64,000 nt of DNA from Dyadobacter sp. UC 10 (GCF_008369915.1 NZ_VSRN01000001.1:1954001-2018000); one strand, 5' to 3'; shown: positions 8,760-17,748, counted from the stretch's first letter. The notes: a model not told the origin generated them from the sequence alone. Numbers and translations are program-made.

Positions 8760-9920
8760 TTAAGGAAGTTGTTTGTAGTAAACCAATTGATGCCCAGGCA
8801 GCAGTTCGGGGTGAAATATATGGATCAGATCGGCCAAAACCGTGTGCGGATTGATCGTGCCCGATTCAAAAAAATCATTTGCCCCCTGCGCATTCACGCG
8901 ACTATTATAGCTGTACATCTTGCCGCTCTTCGCCGCTTTGAAATCGGTATAACGGGAATCCTGCGCCAAAATGCTCTTTCGCGTGTCGTTTTTATCAAAA
9001 CCAACATTGACCCAATATTGAGCCTCCAATGCTTTTGGATATACCGTTTCAAAACTAAGCGAAAGACTCCCGCCGCCCCTGGTATTGCCCCAGTAATAGT
9101 CGGCACCAGCGTCTTTCAGGAACTGTGACATATAATTTTCACCATTTGGTAAAAACCATATGTCTTTGATATTGAGACCAGAAATCACGGAAGGTTTTGT
9201 GCTCACCGAGCCGGCAAGCCTGGTTAGCCGGTGATATTCTTTTTCAATTACATCAAATTTCTCATTCACCACCTTTTCCTTGTTCAGCAGCGCGGCCGCC
9301 AGCTTGACCCACTCCATTCTGGCAAGTGGCGTGGTTTCTATCCATTCGGAATTGGCAAGAACGGGTATTCCGGCTTGTTTGAGAATTGTGTAACTGTCCT
9401 TTTTTGCACCCGGCGCGCCGACAGTCATGACGAGATCAGGATGCATTTCAACCAGCTTTTCCTGATTTAATCCATTATCGCGGCCGACCTCTGCAACTTT
9501 CCCGCCCTTGATCATCCCATTTACGGAAGGTGAATATACATATTGCAGGCTTCCCAGGCCGGTTAATATGCTTTCAGCGCCGAGAAATTCCAGCAACCCA
9601 ATGTGCATGGAAGACATTGCGACCATACTTTTCAGCGGGATTTGGATTACCTGTGCATCGGGAAATCCTTCCGGGCGACTTATTCCTTTTTCGAGCAGGA
9701 TATACTGATCTTCGGGTGAGTTGGGGTCAGCACTTTTAATGCTTACAATTTTATATTGGTCAAAATACCGGATAGAAAAACCTTTCGCATAACGAACACC
9801 AGTCGTGTCGGAGTAGCTCGTTTTTCCTTGCCTCCCCTGCTGTTGTTCCTGTGAAGTTTTGTCCGTGTTACATCCCTGCAACAACACAAAAATCAGCGGC
9901 AAAAGAAAAAGGTTTTTCAT
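8760..9920 (-). CDS. ABC transporter substrate-binding lipoprotein, BtuF/FecB-like
   Basis: 386 residues with a lipoprotein signal (LLQGC, Cys about residue 17) and a low-complexity Gln-rich linker. The periplasmic binding fold follows, with VAMSSMHIGLLEFLGA, LGSLQYVYSP, KLVEMHPDLVMTVGAPG and the long helix linking two lobes. It delivers a cobalamin- or siderophore-type ligand to the adjacent permease. It starts 19 bp after queA on the same strand. No cobalamin riboswitch (B12-box GCCACTG) is visible upstream of the operon. Ligand inferred from context: cobalamin more likely than iron. Confidence 0.85.
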   Translation of the reverse strand: MKNLFLLPLIFVLLQGCNTDKTSQEQQQGRQGKTSYSDTTGVRYAKGFSIRYFDQYKIVSIKSADPNSPEDQYILLEKGISRPEGFPDAQVIQIPLKSMVAMSSMHIGLLEFLGAESILTGLGSLQYVYSPSVNGMIKGGKVAEVGRDNGLNQEKLVEMHPDLVMTVGAPGAKKDSYTILKQAGIPVLANSEWIETTPLARMEWVKLAAALLNKEKVVNEKFDVIEKEYHRLTRLAGSVSTKPSVISGLNIKDIWFLPNGENYMSQFLKDAGADYYWGNTRGGGSLSLSFETVYPKALEAQYWVNVGFDKNDTRKSILAQDSRYTDFKAAKSGKMYSYNSRVNAQGANDFFESGTINPHTVLADLIHIFHPELLPGHQLVYYKQLP

Positions 9921-9939
9921 TTTGATAATTTATAAGTAG

Positions 9940-11202
9940 TTACTGCAAAGCATTTTGACCCCACAATAGCGAAGAGTCGCCGTAACTCAGAAAGCGGTAA
10001 TTTTTTTCAAATGCTTCTGTGTAAATCTGCTTCCAGTCTTTTCCGACAAAAGCTGCAACCAGCAAAATAAGCGTCGATCCTGGCTGATGAAAATTGGTAA
10101 CGAGACCCTTGCAAAGCTGAAAATGATAACCGGGAAAAATGAATATCTCCGTCTCGCCTGTCAATTGTTCCAGATTATTTTTATCCATAAAATTCGCTAC
10201 CTCCCTCAATGCCTCGACCGGCGAAGGCAAAACCTTTTCAGCCGCATGATAAGGATAAAGTTTTTCAATCCCGAACTCCTCTGTCTCCTTCCTAAATAAC
10301 TTAACACCAAACCAATACAGGCTTTCCAGCGACCGCAGCGAGGTAGTTCCAACCGGCACGATCATTTCTACCGAAGCAAGCAGATCGCCGATCAGTTTTC
10401 GGGAAAAAACAACCTGCTCCGAATGCATCTGATGCGCTGTCACCGACTCCACTTTAATAGGCAGAAATGTGCCCGCTCCTACGTGCAATGTAAGAAAAGA
10501 GCTTCGGATACCTTTTGATTCCAGCTGCTCAAAAACACGGTCTGTGAAATGCAGCCCGGCTGTTGGTGCGGCTACTGCTCCGTCGTGGTGCGCGTATACG
10601 GTCTGGTAAGTTTGCTTATCCGCCTCCTCAGTGTCCCGGTTGAGGTAAGGCGGCAAGGGAATTTCGCCTAATGCCTTTATAATTTCAAGAAACGTAAAAT
10701 CCGCACTCCAGCTCAGCTGAACGTGGTTTTTCGCGTAATCCACATAAGCAACTTCCAGTTTGACTTCCTGCGAACCGATTTCAATATCAGTGCTTAAAGT
10801 CTCGCCGGTCTTCCACCGCTTTTTGTTGCCGATCATACATTCCCAAACGCATTGCCGGCTTACCAGCATTGCATCCTGGATAATTCGCGTAGGAAGCTCA
10901 GGGTGCAGGAGCAGGATTTCAATTACAGCGCCGGTAGGTTTTTGAAAATGCGCCCGGGCCGGGATAACCCTGGTATTATTGAAGACGAGCAAGGTATTGG
11001 CCGGAAGCTGGGCAGGTAGGTCAGAAAATTGTCTGTGCTGTATGCTACCATTTTGATAAACGAGCAACTTAGACTGATCCCGGACTTCGAGCGGATAGTG
11101 CGCGATCCGCTCGTTTGGAAGATCATAAACGTAGTCTTCCAGTCTGATCGAACCTGCTGCTTCCAGCCAGTCGGCCTTTTCACTGTGTTTTTCTTTTTCC
11201 AT
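9940..11202 (-). CDS. queA: S-adenosylmethionine:tRNA ribosyltransferase-isomerase
   Basis: 420 residues, slightly long for QueA because of an N-terminal leader of about 18 residues before RLEDYVYDLPNERIAHYPLE. Diagnostic stretches include LVFNNTRVIPARAHF, AAPTAGLHFTDRVFEQLE, LHVGAGTFLPIKVE, GTTSLRSLESLYWFG and TNFHQPGSTLILLVAAFVG. QueA adds the ribosyl part of SAM to preQ1-tRNA to form epoxyqueuosine in the wobble base of GUN tRNAs. The next enzyme, QueG, needs cobalamin, and queA is immediately upstream of what looks like a cobalamin importer operon. Confidence 0.96.
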   Translation of the reverse strand: MEKEKHSEKADWLEAAGSIRLEDYVYDLPNERIAHYPLEVRDQSKLLVYQNGSIQHRQFSDLPAQLPANTLLVFNNTRVIPARAHFQKPTGAVIEILLLHPELPTRIIQDAMLVSRQCVWECMIGNKKRWKTGETLSTDIEIGSQEVKLEVAYVDYAKNHVQLSWSADFTFLEIIKALGEIPLPPYLNRDTEEADKQTYQTVYAHHDGAVAAPTAGLHFTDRVFEQLESKGIRSSFLTLHVGAGTFLPIKVESVTAHQMHSEQVVFSRKLIGDLLASVEMIVPVGTTSLRSLESLYWFGVKLFRKETEEFGIEKLYPYHAAEKVLPSPVEALREVANFMDKNNLEQLTGETEIFIFPGYHFQLCKGLVTNFHQPGSTLILLVAAFVGKDWKQIYTEAFEKNYRFLSYGDSSLLWGQNALQ

Positions 11203-11212
11203 GCTGCGCGGA

Positions 11213-11725
11213 TTACAGCCTGTCTTCGGGAACAGGAGGCCAGAGCAGGCGCAACGGCAGTAAAAATACCACTACGATAAGACCGATTCCTGCATAATAG
11301 ACCCAGGAGAAGTCGAAAACGTCCAGTTTGTATTGGGTGCTGTTGATTGTCGCGAGCGCAAAAAGACTGAACCCCATGATGGTATTGATTACCGCGACGA
11401 GGCAGTAGATCCAGTTGACCAGGTGCTCGTTCAGTTCCGGGCGGCTTTTAGCCCAGGCTTTCCGGTTCAGGATGGGCAGATGCATCGGGTCTACGTTCGG
11501 GATATGCCTGGCGAATGCCGAGATCACCACATTGTTCAGCAAAAACAAGCCCATAATGATGTAAAAAATGTGCTCTTTATCTACATAGCGCTCTGCCAGG
11601 CCAGTTTTGGCAAAGTCGACAGCGACCATTTCAGGGAAGAGAGAGTAAGTCCAGACCAACGCTCCCACCACGAACAATATGGATAGCCAGCGCCAGATTT
11701 TTATTGCAAAAGTTGTAATTTTCAT
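11213..11725 (-). CDS. Small integral membrane protein, unknown
   Basis: 170 residues with four predicted membrane helices (about 10-28, 53-72, 103-126, 143-162), the second and third separated by a polar loop containing IPNVDPMHLPILNRKAW. The pattern resembles DUF1648-type membrane proteins but the match is weak. It lies 10 bp upstream of queA on the same strand and would be the first gene of the queA/ABC-importer operon. No function can be assigned. Confidence 0.65.
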   Translation of the reverse strand: MKITTFAIKIWRWLSILFVVGALVWTYSLFPEMVAVDFAKTGLAERYVDKEHIFYIIMGLFLLNNVVISAFARHIPNVDPMHLPILNRKAWAKSRPELNEHLVNWIYCLVAVINTIMGFSLFALATINSTQYKLDVFDFSWVYYAGIGLIVVVFLLPLRLLWPPVPEDRL

Positions 11726-11734
11726 GAATTCTTT

Positions 11735-11749
11735 AACCTTCCGGAGGTT
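11735..11749. promoter_or_regulatory. Short inverted repeat in the divergent importer/adenosyltransferase region
   Basis: AACCTtCCGgAGGTT is an imperfect 15-bp dyad in the 97-bp region between the minus-strand membrane-protein/queA operon and the plus-strand adenosyltransferase gene. It could be an operator for both directions. Nothing else supports it, and no exact TAnnTTTG is seen here. Confidence 0.25.
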
Positions 11750-11822
11750 TTCGCCAAATTAAAATCAGGGTGCAAAATTAGGGCGGGGAGTTTCTAAAAC
11801 CTAATTGACAACGAAGCCAAAA

Positions 11823-12383
11823 ATGAAAATATACACAAAGACAGGCGACAAAGGTACCACGTCGCTGATCGGAGGCACGCGGCTCAGCAAGGCCCACGTA
11901 CGGATAGATGCGTACGGGACTGTGGACGAATTGAACAGTTATATAGGTATGCTCCGCGATCAACCCGTGAATGAAGGCCGGAAAGAACTGCTGAAAGAAA
12001 TCCAGGACAGACTTTTCACGATCGGCTCACATTTAGCCTCAGAATCAGACAGGAAGAAGAGAATATTGCCTGATCTGCTGGACGAAGATATTGTACTGCT
12101 GGAAACTGAAATGGATATGATAGAATCCAAAGTTCCGCCGCTGCGGGCATTCGTTTTACCCGGCGGGCACCAGTCGGTTTCATTCGGCCACGTGGCCCGG
12201 ACCGTATGCCGCCGGGCGGAGCGCGCGGTGATCCATTTGCAGCAGGGTGAAGAGGTGGAGGAAATTGTGATCAGGTATCTCAACAGGCTTTCCGACTACC
12301 TTTTTATGCTTTGCAGGGCAATGACTTATGAGCTCGGAATCGAGGAAGTTACGTGGAATCCGAGGGTCTCTTCTAAAAAATAA
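11823..12383 (+). CDS. Cob(I)alamin adenosyltransferase, PduO type
   Basis: 186 residues from ATG 11823 (MKIYTKTGDKGTTSLIGG); an upstream TTG would add six residues without family support. Hallmarks: TKTGDKGTTSLIGGTRL (ATP binding), VDELNSYIG, and the C-terminal ARTVCRRAERAV and YLNRLSDYLFMLCR. The enzyme transfers the adenosyl group of ATP to reduced cobalamin, making coenzyme B12. It is divergent from the queA/importer operon, so uptake and activation of corrinoid sit back to back. Confidence 0.95.
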   Translation: MKIYTKTGDKGTTSLIGGTRLSKAHVRIDAYGTVDELNSYIGMLRDQPVNEGRKELLKEIQDRLFTIGSHLASESDRKKRILPDLLDEDIVLLETEMDMIESKVPPLRAFVLPGGHQSVSFGHVARTVCRRAERAVIHLQQGEEVEEIVIRYLNRLSDYLFMLCRAMTYELGIEEVTWNPRVSSKK

Positions 12384-12481
12384 TTGTTATACTAAATATC
12401 AGGTATTTATAGATTAAATATTTAAATTGCAATCCCTGACAAAAGTCGTTTTCAGCGTACAAAAAATTAAATTTTGGCATC

Positions 12482-13549
12482 ATGACAGCCGACACATTAC
12501 AGATTGAGATTCAGCCGACAAGCCAGTCTCGCTTACAGGATGTTGATTTCGACAACCTGGTTTTCGGGCGGAATATTTCCGACCACATGTTTATCGCCGA
12601 ATATCGCGAAGGCCAATGGCAGGACCTTCGGATCGTCCCTTACGGCGACCTCTCGCTCAGCCCTGCTACTGCTGCCCTTCATTACGGACAAGCCATTTTT
12701 GAAGGAATGAAAGCCTACAAAAATGAAGAAGGCGAAGTGCTTTTGTTTCGTGCAATAGATAACTGGAAAAGACTCAACAAATCGGCGGAACGTCTCTGCA
12801 TGCCTTCCATCCCGGAGGAAATTTTCATGAACGGCCTGGTGGAATTGCTGCGCCTGGATGCTGGATGGGTTCCGTCACAGCCCGGCTGCTCGCTGTACAT
12901 TCGTCCGTACATGTTTGCTACTGATCCTTATATTGGCGTAAAGGCCTCTGATTCATACTATTTTATCATTTTCACCAGTCCTGTTGGCACGTACTATGCG
13001 AAGCCGCCGCGCGTGAAAGTGGAAACGCATTTTATCCGCGCCGCAGAAGGTGGGGTTGGCGGAACCAAATGCGCTGGTAATTATGCCGGTTCACTATACC
13101 CAGCCAAGCTGGCCCAGCAGGAAGGTTACGACCAGCTGATCTGGACAGACGCCCGCGAGCATGCTTACATTGAAGAATCGGGAACGATGAATATCATGTT
13201 CCTGATCGACGGAAAACTGGTTACGCCATACGTTTCCGAAACCACGCTTGACGGTATTACCAGGAAAAGCATTGTGGCGATCGCTCAGAAGTGGGGCATA
13301 CCTGTGGAAGAGCGCAGGGTAAGTGTAAAAGAAATTATCGACGCCGCAAAAGACGGCTCGCTGGAATCTGCTTTCGGGGCTGGTACTGCTGTGGTAATTT
13401 CTCCCTTCGCAACCATTGCCTACGAAGGAGTTGACTATACGCTTCCTGAAATCAAAGAGGATTCGTTTGTTACCAAAGTCAAAAACTATCTAACCGACCT
13501 GCGTACCGGTAAGGAAGAAGACGTGTTTGGCTGGATGCTGAAAGTTTAG
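12482..13549 (+). CDS. ilvE: Branched-chain amino acid aminotransferase
   Basis: 355 residues, full length for the class IV, eukaryote-like BCAT subgroup. PLP lysine is K196 in GGTKCAGNYAGS; other markers are LHYGQAIFEGMKAY, the substrate-loop YIRPYMFATDP, EESGTMNIMFLIDG and AFGAGTAVVISPF. It interconverts Leu/Ile/Val and their 2-oxo acids in the cytosol. It stands alone. The stop TAG (13547-13549) lies inside the first word of the mirrored repeat locus that follows. Confidence 0.96.
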   Translation: MTADTLQIEIQPTSQSRLQDVDFDNLVFGRNISDHMFIAEYREGQWQDLRIVPYGDLSLSPATAALHYGQAIFEGMKAYKNEEGEVLLFRAIDNWKRLNKSAERLCMPSIPEEIFMNGLVELLRLDAGWVPSQPGCSLYIRPYMFATDPYIGVKASDSYYFIIFTSPVGTYYAKPPRVKVETHFIRAAEGGVGGTKCAGNYAGSLYPAKLAQQEGYDQLIWTDAREHAYIEESGTMNIMFLIDGKLVTPYVSETTLDGITRKSIVAIAQKWGIPVEERRVSVKEIIDAAKDGSLESAFGAGTAVVISPFATIAYEGVDYTLPEIKEDSFVTKVKNYLTDLRTGKEEDVFGWMLKV

Positions 13550-13740
13550 AGTTTAGGAGTTCAATAAGTTTATGAGTTCGTAAGTTTAAAGTTTATGAGC
13601 AAAGAGCTCAAAGTAAGGTTCAACCGATGCTTTGAGCTCTTTTTCTTTTGCCGAAGAAACAAAAATCTCTTCCCACTCTAAACTTATTAACTCTAAACTC
13701 ATAAACTCTAAACTCATAAACTCTAAACTCCCAAACTCCC
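13544..13740. repeat. Mirrored word-repeat locus A (between ilvE and the AraC gene)
   Basis: Left arm 13544-13600 is a string of 7-8 nt words (gtttaga, gtttagga, gtttatga, gtttaaa). The right arm 13675-13740 is their reverse complement (actctaa, actcataa), including two exact 15-bp copies of actctaaactcataa. The arms can pair into a long imperfect hairpin enclosing the terminator at 13603-13644. It fills the whole gap between two convergent genes, and the arms touch both stop codons. Confidence 0.8.
13603..13644. terminator. Bidirectional terminator between ilvE and araC-type gene
   Basis: An 11-bp perfect stem, agagctcaaag (13603-13613) with ctttgagctct (13630-13640), has a 16-nt loop and is followed by ttttcttttg on the plus strand. 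Convergent genes on both sides fit a shared terminator. Confidence 0.8.
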
Positions 13741-14625
13741 TCAAACAAACGTCCGCGTGCCTGAATAATTCTCCCGAAACTCCTTGGGGGTGCAGCCGTT
13801 TTTGGTCTTAAATATCCTGTTGAAATACGACAAATTATTAAAGCCGCATTTGTAAGCGATTTCGGAAATTGTATCACTGGTATTGATCAAATACCTCGAC
13901 GCATGCCCCAGTCTGATCTCATTCAGGCTTTCAATGAAAGTCTTCCCTGTACTCTTCCTGATGAATCTGCTGAAAGAAACTTCGGACATACCCGCGAGTT
14001 TGGATATACCTTCGAGATTGATTTCTTTGTCGTAATTATCCCGCATATAAGCAAACACCTTTTCGATCCGCCGGCTATTGAAATTGATATTATCATTGCT
14101 AAAAGTGCTGTTAGAGAGTGTCCGCATATTGCGCGAAACCGACAGATCGTGCAGGATATACATTAATTCTAAAATCGAGTCGAACCCGCTTTTTTGAGCC
14201 AGCGCCTGAAACCGCGGCAAGATCCTTTCAATGGTCTCTTTGGAAAAAGATATCCCCTTTGCCGATTTTTCCAGCAGCGACCGCACAAAGAAAAGTTGAT
14301 TCCTTTTTAAAAATTTTTCATCAAAAAGGTCTTTATGAAACTGGACTGTTATCTCTTTTACCTCGGGCATTCCTTCCTGCCAGGTATAGCTGTGCGTAAG
14401 CCAGCCATGCGGCAGGTTATTGCCTACTAAAACCAGCTCGGCATCATCAATCACCTCCGTGTGGTCGCCGATAATCCGCTTCACCCCTCGCCCGGAAAGG
14501 ATCAGGTTCAATTCGTATTCCTCGTGTGTATGAAGCGGAAAGTCGAAAACTGTCTTACTGCGTGTAAATACCGTAAAACAGTCGTATTGTGTCAAAGGGG
14601 TAATTTCGCGGTAAATTTTATTCAT
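13741..14625 (-). CDS. AraC family transcriptional regulator
   Basis: 294 residues. The N-terminal half is a cupin-like sensor (PLHTHEEYELNLILSGRGVKRIIGDH, residues about 31-56). The C-terminal double helix-turn-helix begins about residue 185 with RRIEKVFAYMRDNYDKEINLEGIS and ends with ISEIAYKCGFNNLSYFNRIFK and GCTPKEFRENY. HTHEEYEL is the usual metal/sugar-pocket signature of Bacteroidota AraC sensors of carbohydrate signals, but no target operon is adjacent, so the inducer is unknown. It is convergent with ilvE. Confidence 0.92.
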   Translation of the reverse strand: MNKIYREITPLTQYDCFTVFTRSKTVFDFPLHTHEEYELNLILSGRGVKRIIGDHTEVIDDAELVLVGNNLPHGWLTHSYTWQEGMPEVKEITVQFHKDLFDEKFLKRNQLFFVRSLLEKSAKGISFSKETIERILPRFQALAQKSGFDSILELMYILHDLSVSRNMRTLSNSTFSNDNINFNSRRIEKVFAYMRDNYDKEINLEGISKLAGMSEVSFSRFIRKSTGKTFIESLNEIRLGHASRYLINTSDTISEIAYKCGFNNLSYFNRIFKTKNGCTPKEFRENYSGTRTFV

Positions 14626-15047
14626 AGAGTGACGGTTAGTTGTTACATAAATTAACTATCTGAAGTTTAAATTGTATCAGGCAACCCGAAATTACTCATT
14701 TTAGATTATTTGTTCAAATACGCCAAATAAACACATTTGAAAGGCATTCTACTACAACAGCGCAACAAAACATTGCATATTTTATAGAATGCATTATAAT
14801 AAGTAAGCGGTTTATCAAAACATCCATACTGGATGTTCAGCAATTAAATGTGCTGGAAATGCTCGATATGGATGGATCGTTACGATTATGCTATGGCATA
14901 AAAAGTGTATGGCTGCCGTGGCTGCGGTACAAAAAACCACCGAGTTGACCGCAGGCTCTCAAAACGTGTCGTACGGTAATATTTTAGGGTATCTTTTTGT
15001 TTTTTATCCTAATTTTGAAATTCACCTTAGCTACGTTATTTCCCTTT
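14626..15047. other. AT-rich 420-bp intergenic region with two dyads; no gene seen
   Basis: Separates the divergent AraC and cupin genes. It holds an 8-bp inverted repeat gcattcta (14744-14751) / tagaatgc (14785-14792), and a perfect 8-bp dyad with a 3-nt centre, aacatcca-tac-tggatgtt (14819-14837), which could be an operator. TAATTTTG at 15010-15017 matches the -7 consensus TAnnTTTG for the cupin gene, without a convincing -33 element. A 60-codon ORF across 14888-15070 has no recognisable features and I do not call it. Confidence 0.5.
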
Positions 15048-15563
15048 ATGATACAATCATTCATGGCTGACGCCGACAAAGATCTTGTTTTTGCAAAAGT
15101 TCAGCAGTTTATCACCGAGCAAGGCTTCACGGTTGTCAGCAAAGATCATTCGAGACCCTGGGGCGGCTTTTTTGTGTTAGAAGAAAGCCAGGCTCCCCAA
15201 TTCATTTCTACTTTTTTCCCACATCTTTCACTTGCAGATTTTGCCGGTTATGAAAAGCTGAGCCCAAAAATTCTGGTAGTGGCACCCAACAAGCGCCTTT
15301 CGTGGCAATATCACCACCGCAGGGCTGAAATATGGAAAGTAATTGGTGGTAATGCAGGTATTGTGATCAGCGACACGGATGAAGAAACTGAATTGCAACA
15401 ACTGCCTATCGGAACTGTTATCGATTTGAAAAAAGGGGAACGTCACCGTTTGGTAGGCGTCGATGAATGGGGGATTGTGGCAGAAATATGGCAACATACC
15501 GACCCTTCAAACCCTTCCGATGAGGACGATATTGTGCGTGTTCAGGACGATTTTGGCAGGTAA
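15048..15563 (+). CDS. Cupin protein, type II mannose-6-phosphate-isomerase-like
   Basis: About 171 residues from ATG 15048 (MIQSFMADADKD); ATG 15063 is an equally possible start, and an earlier one at 14997 would add a hydrophobic leader that looks like non-coding sequence. The core RPWGGFFVLEE, PNKRLSWQYHHRRAEIWKVIGG, IDLKKGERHRLVG and GIVAEIWQHTDPSNPSDEDDIVRVQDDFGR matches the C-terminal cupin of type II phosphomannose isomerase/guanylyltransferase, with its metal-site His residues (QYHHRRAE) and EIW. It probably isomerises or binds a phosphosugar; exact substrate unknown. Confidence 0.8.
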   Translation: MIQSFMADADKDLVFAKVQQFITEQGFTVVSKDHSRPWGGFFVLEESQAPQFISTFFPHLSLADFAGYEKLSPKILVVAPNKRLSWQYHHRRAEIWKVIGGNAGIVISDTDEETELQQLPIGTVIDLKKGERHRLVGVDEWGIVAEIWQHTDPSNPSDEDDIVRVQDDFGR

Positions 15564-15612
15564 ACCCACAAAGCTTTTTTCACAGTTTGATAAATCTTAG
15601 GCTTGATAAAAT

Positions 15613-16509
15613 ATGAAATTCGGAAAAGTTGACAATCCCGCAGAAATCGATTTTACGCTGCCGCCCGATGCGCCTGCAAATAAGCGTATCCTCACGAATG
15701 CGAAAGGCGGAGGCAAGCCTGAGATTTGTATCGGCTGTGCCAAATGGAATAAAACAGACTTGAAAAGTTTTTACCCCAAAGGTGTCAAAGACGAACTGGG
15801 TTACTATGCAACCCAGTTCAACAGCATTGAGCTAAATGCTACTTTTTACAATAATTTCCCGGTCGAAACGATCGAAGGATGGTATAATAAAACCAGCGAA
15901 GGCTTTAAATTCTTCCCAAAACTACACCAGGGAATCAGTCACTGGAAAAGGCTGAAAGATGCAAAAGAACCGACTGACGTTTATCTTGATGGTATTTCCC
16001 ATTTACAGGAAAAGCTGGGCATGCTCTTTCTTCAGTTGCCTGATAATTTCGGCCCAAAAAACTGGGAAGCACTCAAAGCATATCTGGAACAATGGCCCTC
16101 AGGCTTTCCGCTTGCATTGGAACTGAGGCACACGGCCTGGTACGACGGAAGTTTTGACAACACCGAGTTTTATGAAGTACTGGAAAGGAACAATATCACG
16201 CACATCATAACCGACTCCGCCGGGCGCAGGGATTTGCTGCACATGCACCTGACGACGCCCACTGCATTTATCCGTTATAATGGTGCTAACGTCGATTCGG
16301 ATTATACCAGACTGGACGATTGGTTCGAAAGAATCAAAATCTGGGTCGCGGAGGGTATCGAGAGAATTTACTTTTTTGTGCATCAAAATCATGAAGAAGC
16401 TTCGCCGCTCTTGTCGGCATATCTGATCCAAAAGTTCAATGATGAGCTGGGAATGAACCTGAAAGTACCCGCCCATCCCACCAATACAGGACAGATCAAG
16501 CTGCTTTGA
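15613..16509 (+). CDS. DUF72 (YecE-like) TIM-barrel protein
   Basis: 298 residues. Diagnostic segments: EICIGCAKWNKTDLKSFYPKG, YATQFNSIELNATFYNNFPVETI, LGMLFLQLPDNFGP, LALELRHTAWY and RIYFFVHQNHEEASPLLSAYL. DUF72 proteins are common, with a conserved acidic and aromatic pocket, but no established reaction. It is followed 12 bp later by a GNAT gene and then a VOC protein in the same direction, so the three are probably transcribed together. Confidence 0.9.
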   Translation: MKFGKVDNPAEIDFTLPPDAPANKRILTNAKGGGKPEICIGCAKWNKTDLKSFYPKGVKDELGYYATQFNSIELNATFYNNFPVETIEGWYNKTSEGFKFFPKLHQGISHWKRLKDAKEPTDVYLDGISHLQEKLGMLFLQLPDNFGPKNWEALKAYLEQWPSGFPLALELRHTAWYDGSFDNTEFYEVLERNNITHIITDSAGRRDLLHMHLTTPTAFIRYNGANVDSDYTRLDDWFERIKIWVAEGIERIYFFVHQNHEEASPLLSAYLIQKFNDELGMNLKVPAHPTNTGQIKLL

Positions 16510-16521
16510 ATATTTTTGCCT

Positions 16522-16986
16522 ATGATAGGAATAATCAGGACCAATAGTGACAATCCTGACTTTAAAAAATTGACAGACAAGCTGGACGATGAGCTTTGCC
16601 TGATATATAATACTAAAAAGGAGGATTTTGAGGAGTACAACAGGATTGTTGATCTGGATACAGTTGTTTTAGCTTACGAGGACAAGAAGGTTACAGGTTG
16701 TGGTTGTTTTAAAACACTGAATGATGCCACAATAGAGCTCAAACGTATGTATGTCGAACCTGAGTTTCGGGGACGGGGCATTGCTTCTGCTCTTGTGGCA
16801 GAAATAGAAAAGTGGGCGATGGAAAAGGGATATCATTCTGCATTTCTGGAAACCGGCAACGGGCAGCCACAGGCAATCGCTTTGTATCGTAAACTAGGTT
16901 ACAGCCAGGTTACTGATCTCATGCAATATGCAGTATCGGATTATAGTGTTTGTTTGCAAAAGGAATTGAAAATCAAAACAGCGTAG
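16522..16986 (+). CDS. GNAT family N-acetyltransferase
   Basis: 154 residues from ATG 16522; an upstream TTG at 16516 adds only two. The acetyl-CoA motif is IELKRMYVEPEFRGRGIASAL (about residues 74-94), followed by AMEKGYHSAFLETGNGQPQAIALYRKLGY, typical of small GNATs acetylating an amine on a metabolite or peptide. TATTTTTG (16511-16518), a match to TAnnTTTG, ends 3 bp before the ATG, which would imply a leaderless transcript if real. Confidence 0.87.
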   Translation: MIGIIRTNSDNPDFKKLTDKLDDELCLIYNTKKEDFEEYNRIVDLDTVVLAYEDKKVTGCGCFKTLNDATIELKRMYVEPEFRGRGIASALVAEIEKWAMEKGYHSAFLETGNGQPQAIALYRKLGYSQVTDLMQYAVSDYSVCLQKELKIKTA

Positions 16987-16990
16987 CAAA

Positions 16991-17365
16991 ATGGCAGGAA
17001 AATTTCTAGGGCTCCGGACAACTATCTACAAAGTCGCAGAGCTCGACAAAGCAAAGCAATGGTATACCGAAGCATTCGAAACGGCCCCTTACTTCGACGA
17101 ACCTTTTTATGTGGGATTCAATATTGCAGGCTATGAGCTGGGCTTGCAGCAGGAAGACGGCGCTGCCTCCGCAAAAACGGCGAATGTCGTGACTTACTGG
17201 GGTGTAGCAAACGCCGGACTGGAATTTGAAAGACTAATATCCCTCGGTGCCACGTCACACGAAGAACCCGCCAATGTAGGAGGCGACATCGTAGTAGCCT
17301 CCGTGATTGATCCCTGGGGCAATGTGATTGGCGTGATTTATAATCCCGAGTTTACGCTGGAGTAA
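16991..17365 (+). CDS. VOC family protein (glyoxalase/bleomycin-resistance fold)
   Basis: 124 residues with one VOC module pair: LRTTIYKVAELDKAKQWYTEAF at the N-terminus and SVIDPWGNVIGVIYNPEF at the C-terminus, where the usual metal-binding glutamate position is replaced (GVIYNP). It may be a non-metal ligand binder rather than an active glyoxalase. It starts 4 bp after the GNAT gene. Confidence 0.85.
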   Translation: MAGKFLGLRTTIYKVAELDKAKQWYTEAFETAPYFDEPFYVGFNIAGYELGLQQEDGAASAKTANVVTYWGVANAGLEFERLISLGATSHEEPANVGGDIVVASVIDPWGNVIGVIYNPEFTLE

Positions 17366-17370
17366 CCCGC

Positions 17371-17748
17371 TCAGATATGTTTTAAAATAAAGTCGGCAGG
17401 TACATTCAGCTTTGTATGAACTGCCTTGATAAAGGAGATGTCAGGCTTTTGCTTTCCGTTTAAAATCAGGGAAAGTTTGGTTCCACTTACTCCCAGGGTC
17501 TTCGCAAGGTCCTTTTGTTTCAATTTTAATTCATACATACGAAGTTCAATCATTCCTTCCAATGTTCTGGGAGGTTCTATATAATAGTGCTCTTGTTCGT
17601 AAGCTTCCGCCGCCAGCGCCTTTGCACGGATGGTCTGCATTTCCTCCTGAGAAAGATTGGCTTCACCTTTGTTCATTAAGACCAATATCTCCTCCATGAT
17701 CCGGTCGTACTCAGACTCACTTTTTATTTTTGTGTAGCTATTGTTCAT
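17371..17748 (-). CDS. higA: HigA-type antitoxin with HTH domain
   Basis: 125 residues. The C-terminal 65 residues form an XRE/HTH domain (LKQKDLAKTLGVSGTKLSLILNGKQKPDISFIKAV). The N-terminal part carries an E-rich segment typical of the antitoxins paired with HigB_toxin proteins. The start overlaps the end of the toxin gene by 4 bp (ATGA). It neutralises the toxin and should repress the operon through the dyad at 18103-18117. Confidence 0.88.
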   Translation of the reverse strand: MNNSYTKIKSESEYDRIMEEILVLMNKGEANLSQEEMQTIRAKALAAEAYEQEHYYIEPPRTLEGMIELRMYELKLKQKDLAKTLGVSGTKLSLILNGKQKPDISFIKAVHTKLNVPADFILKHI

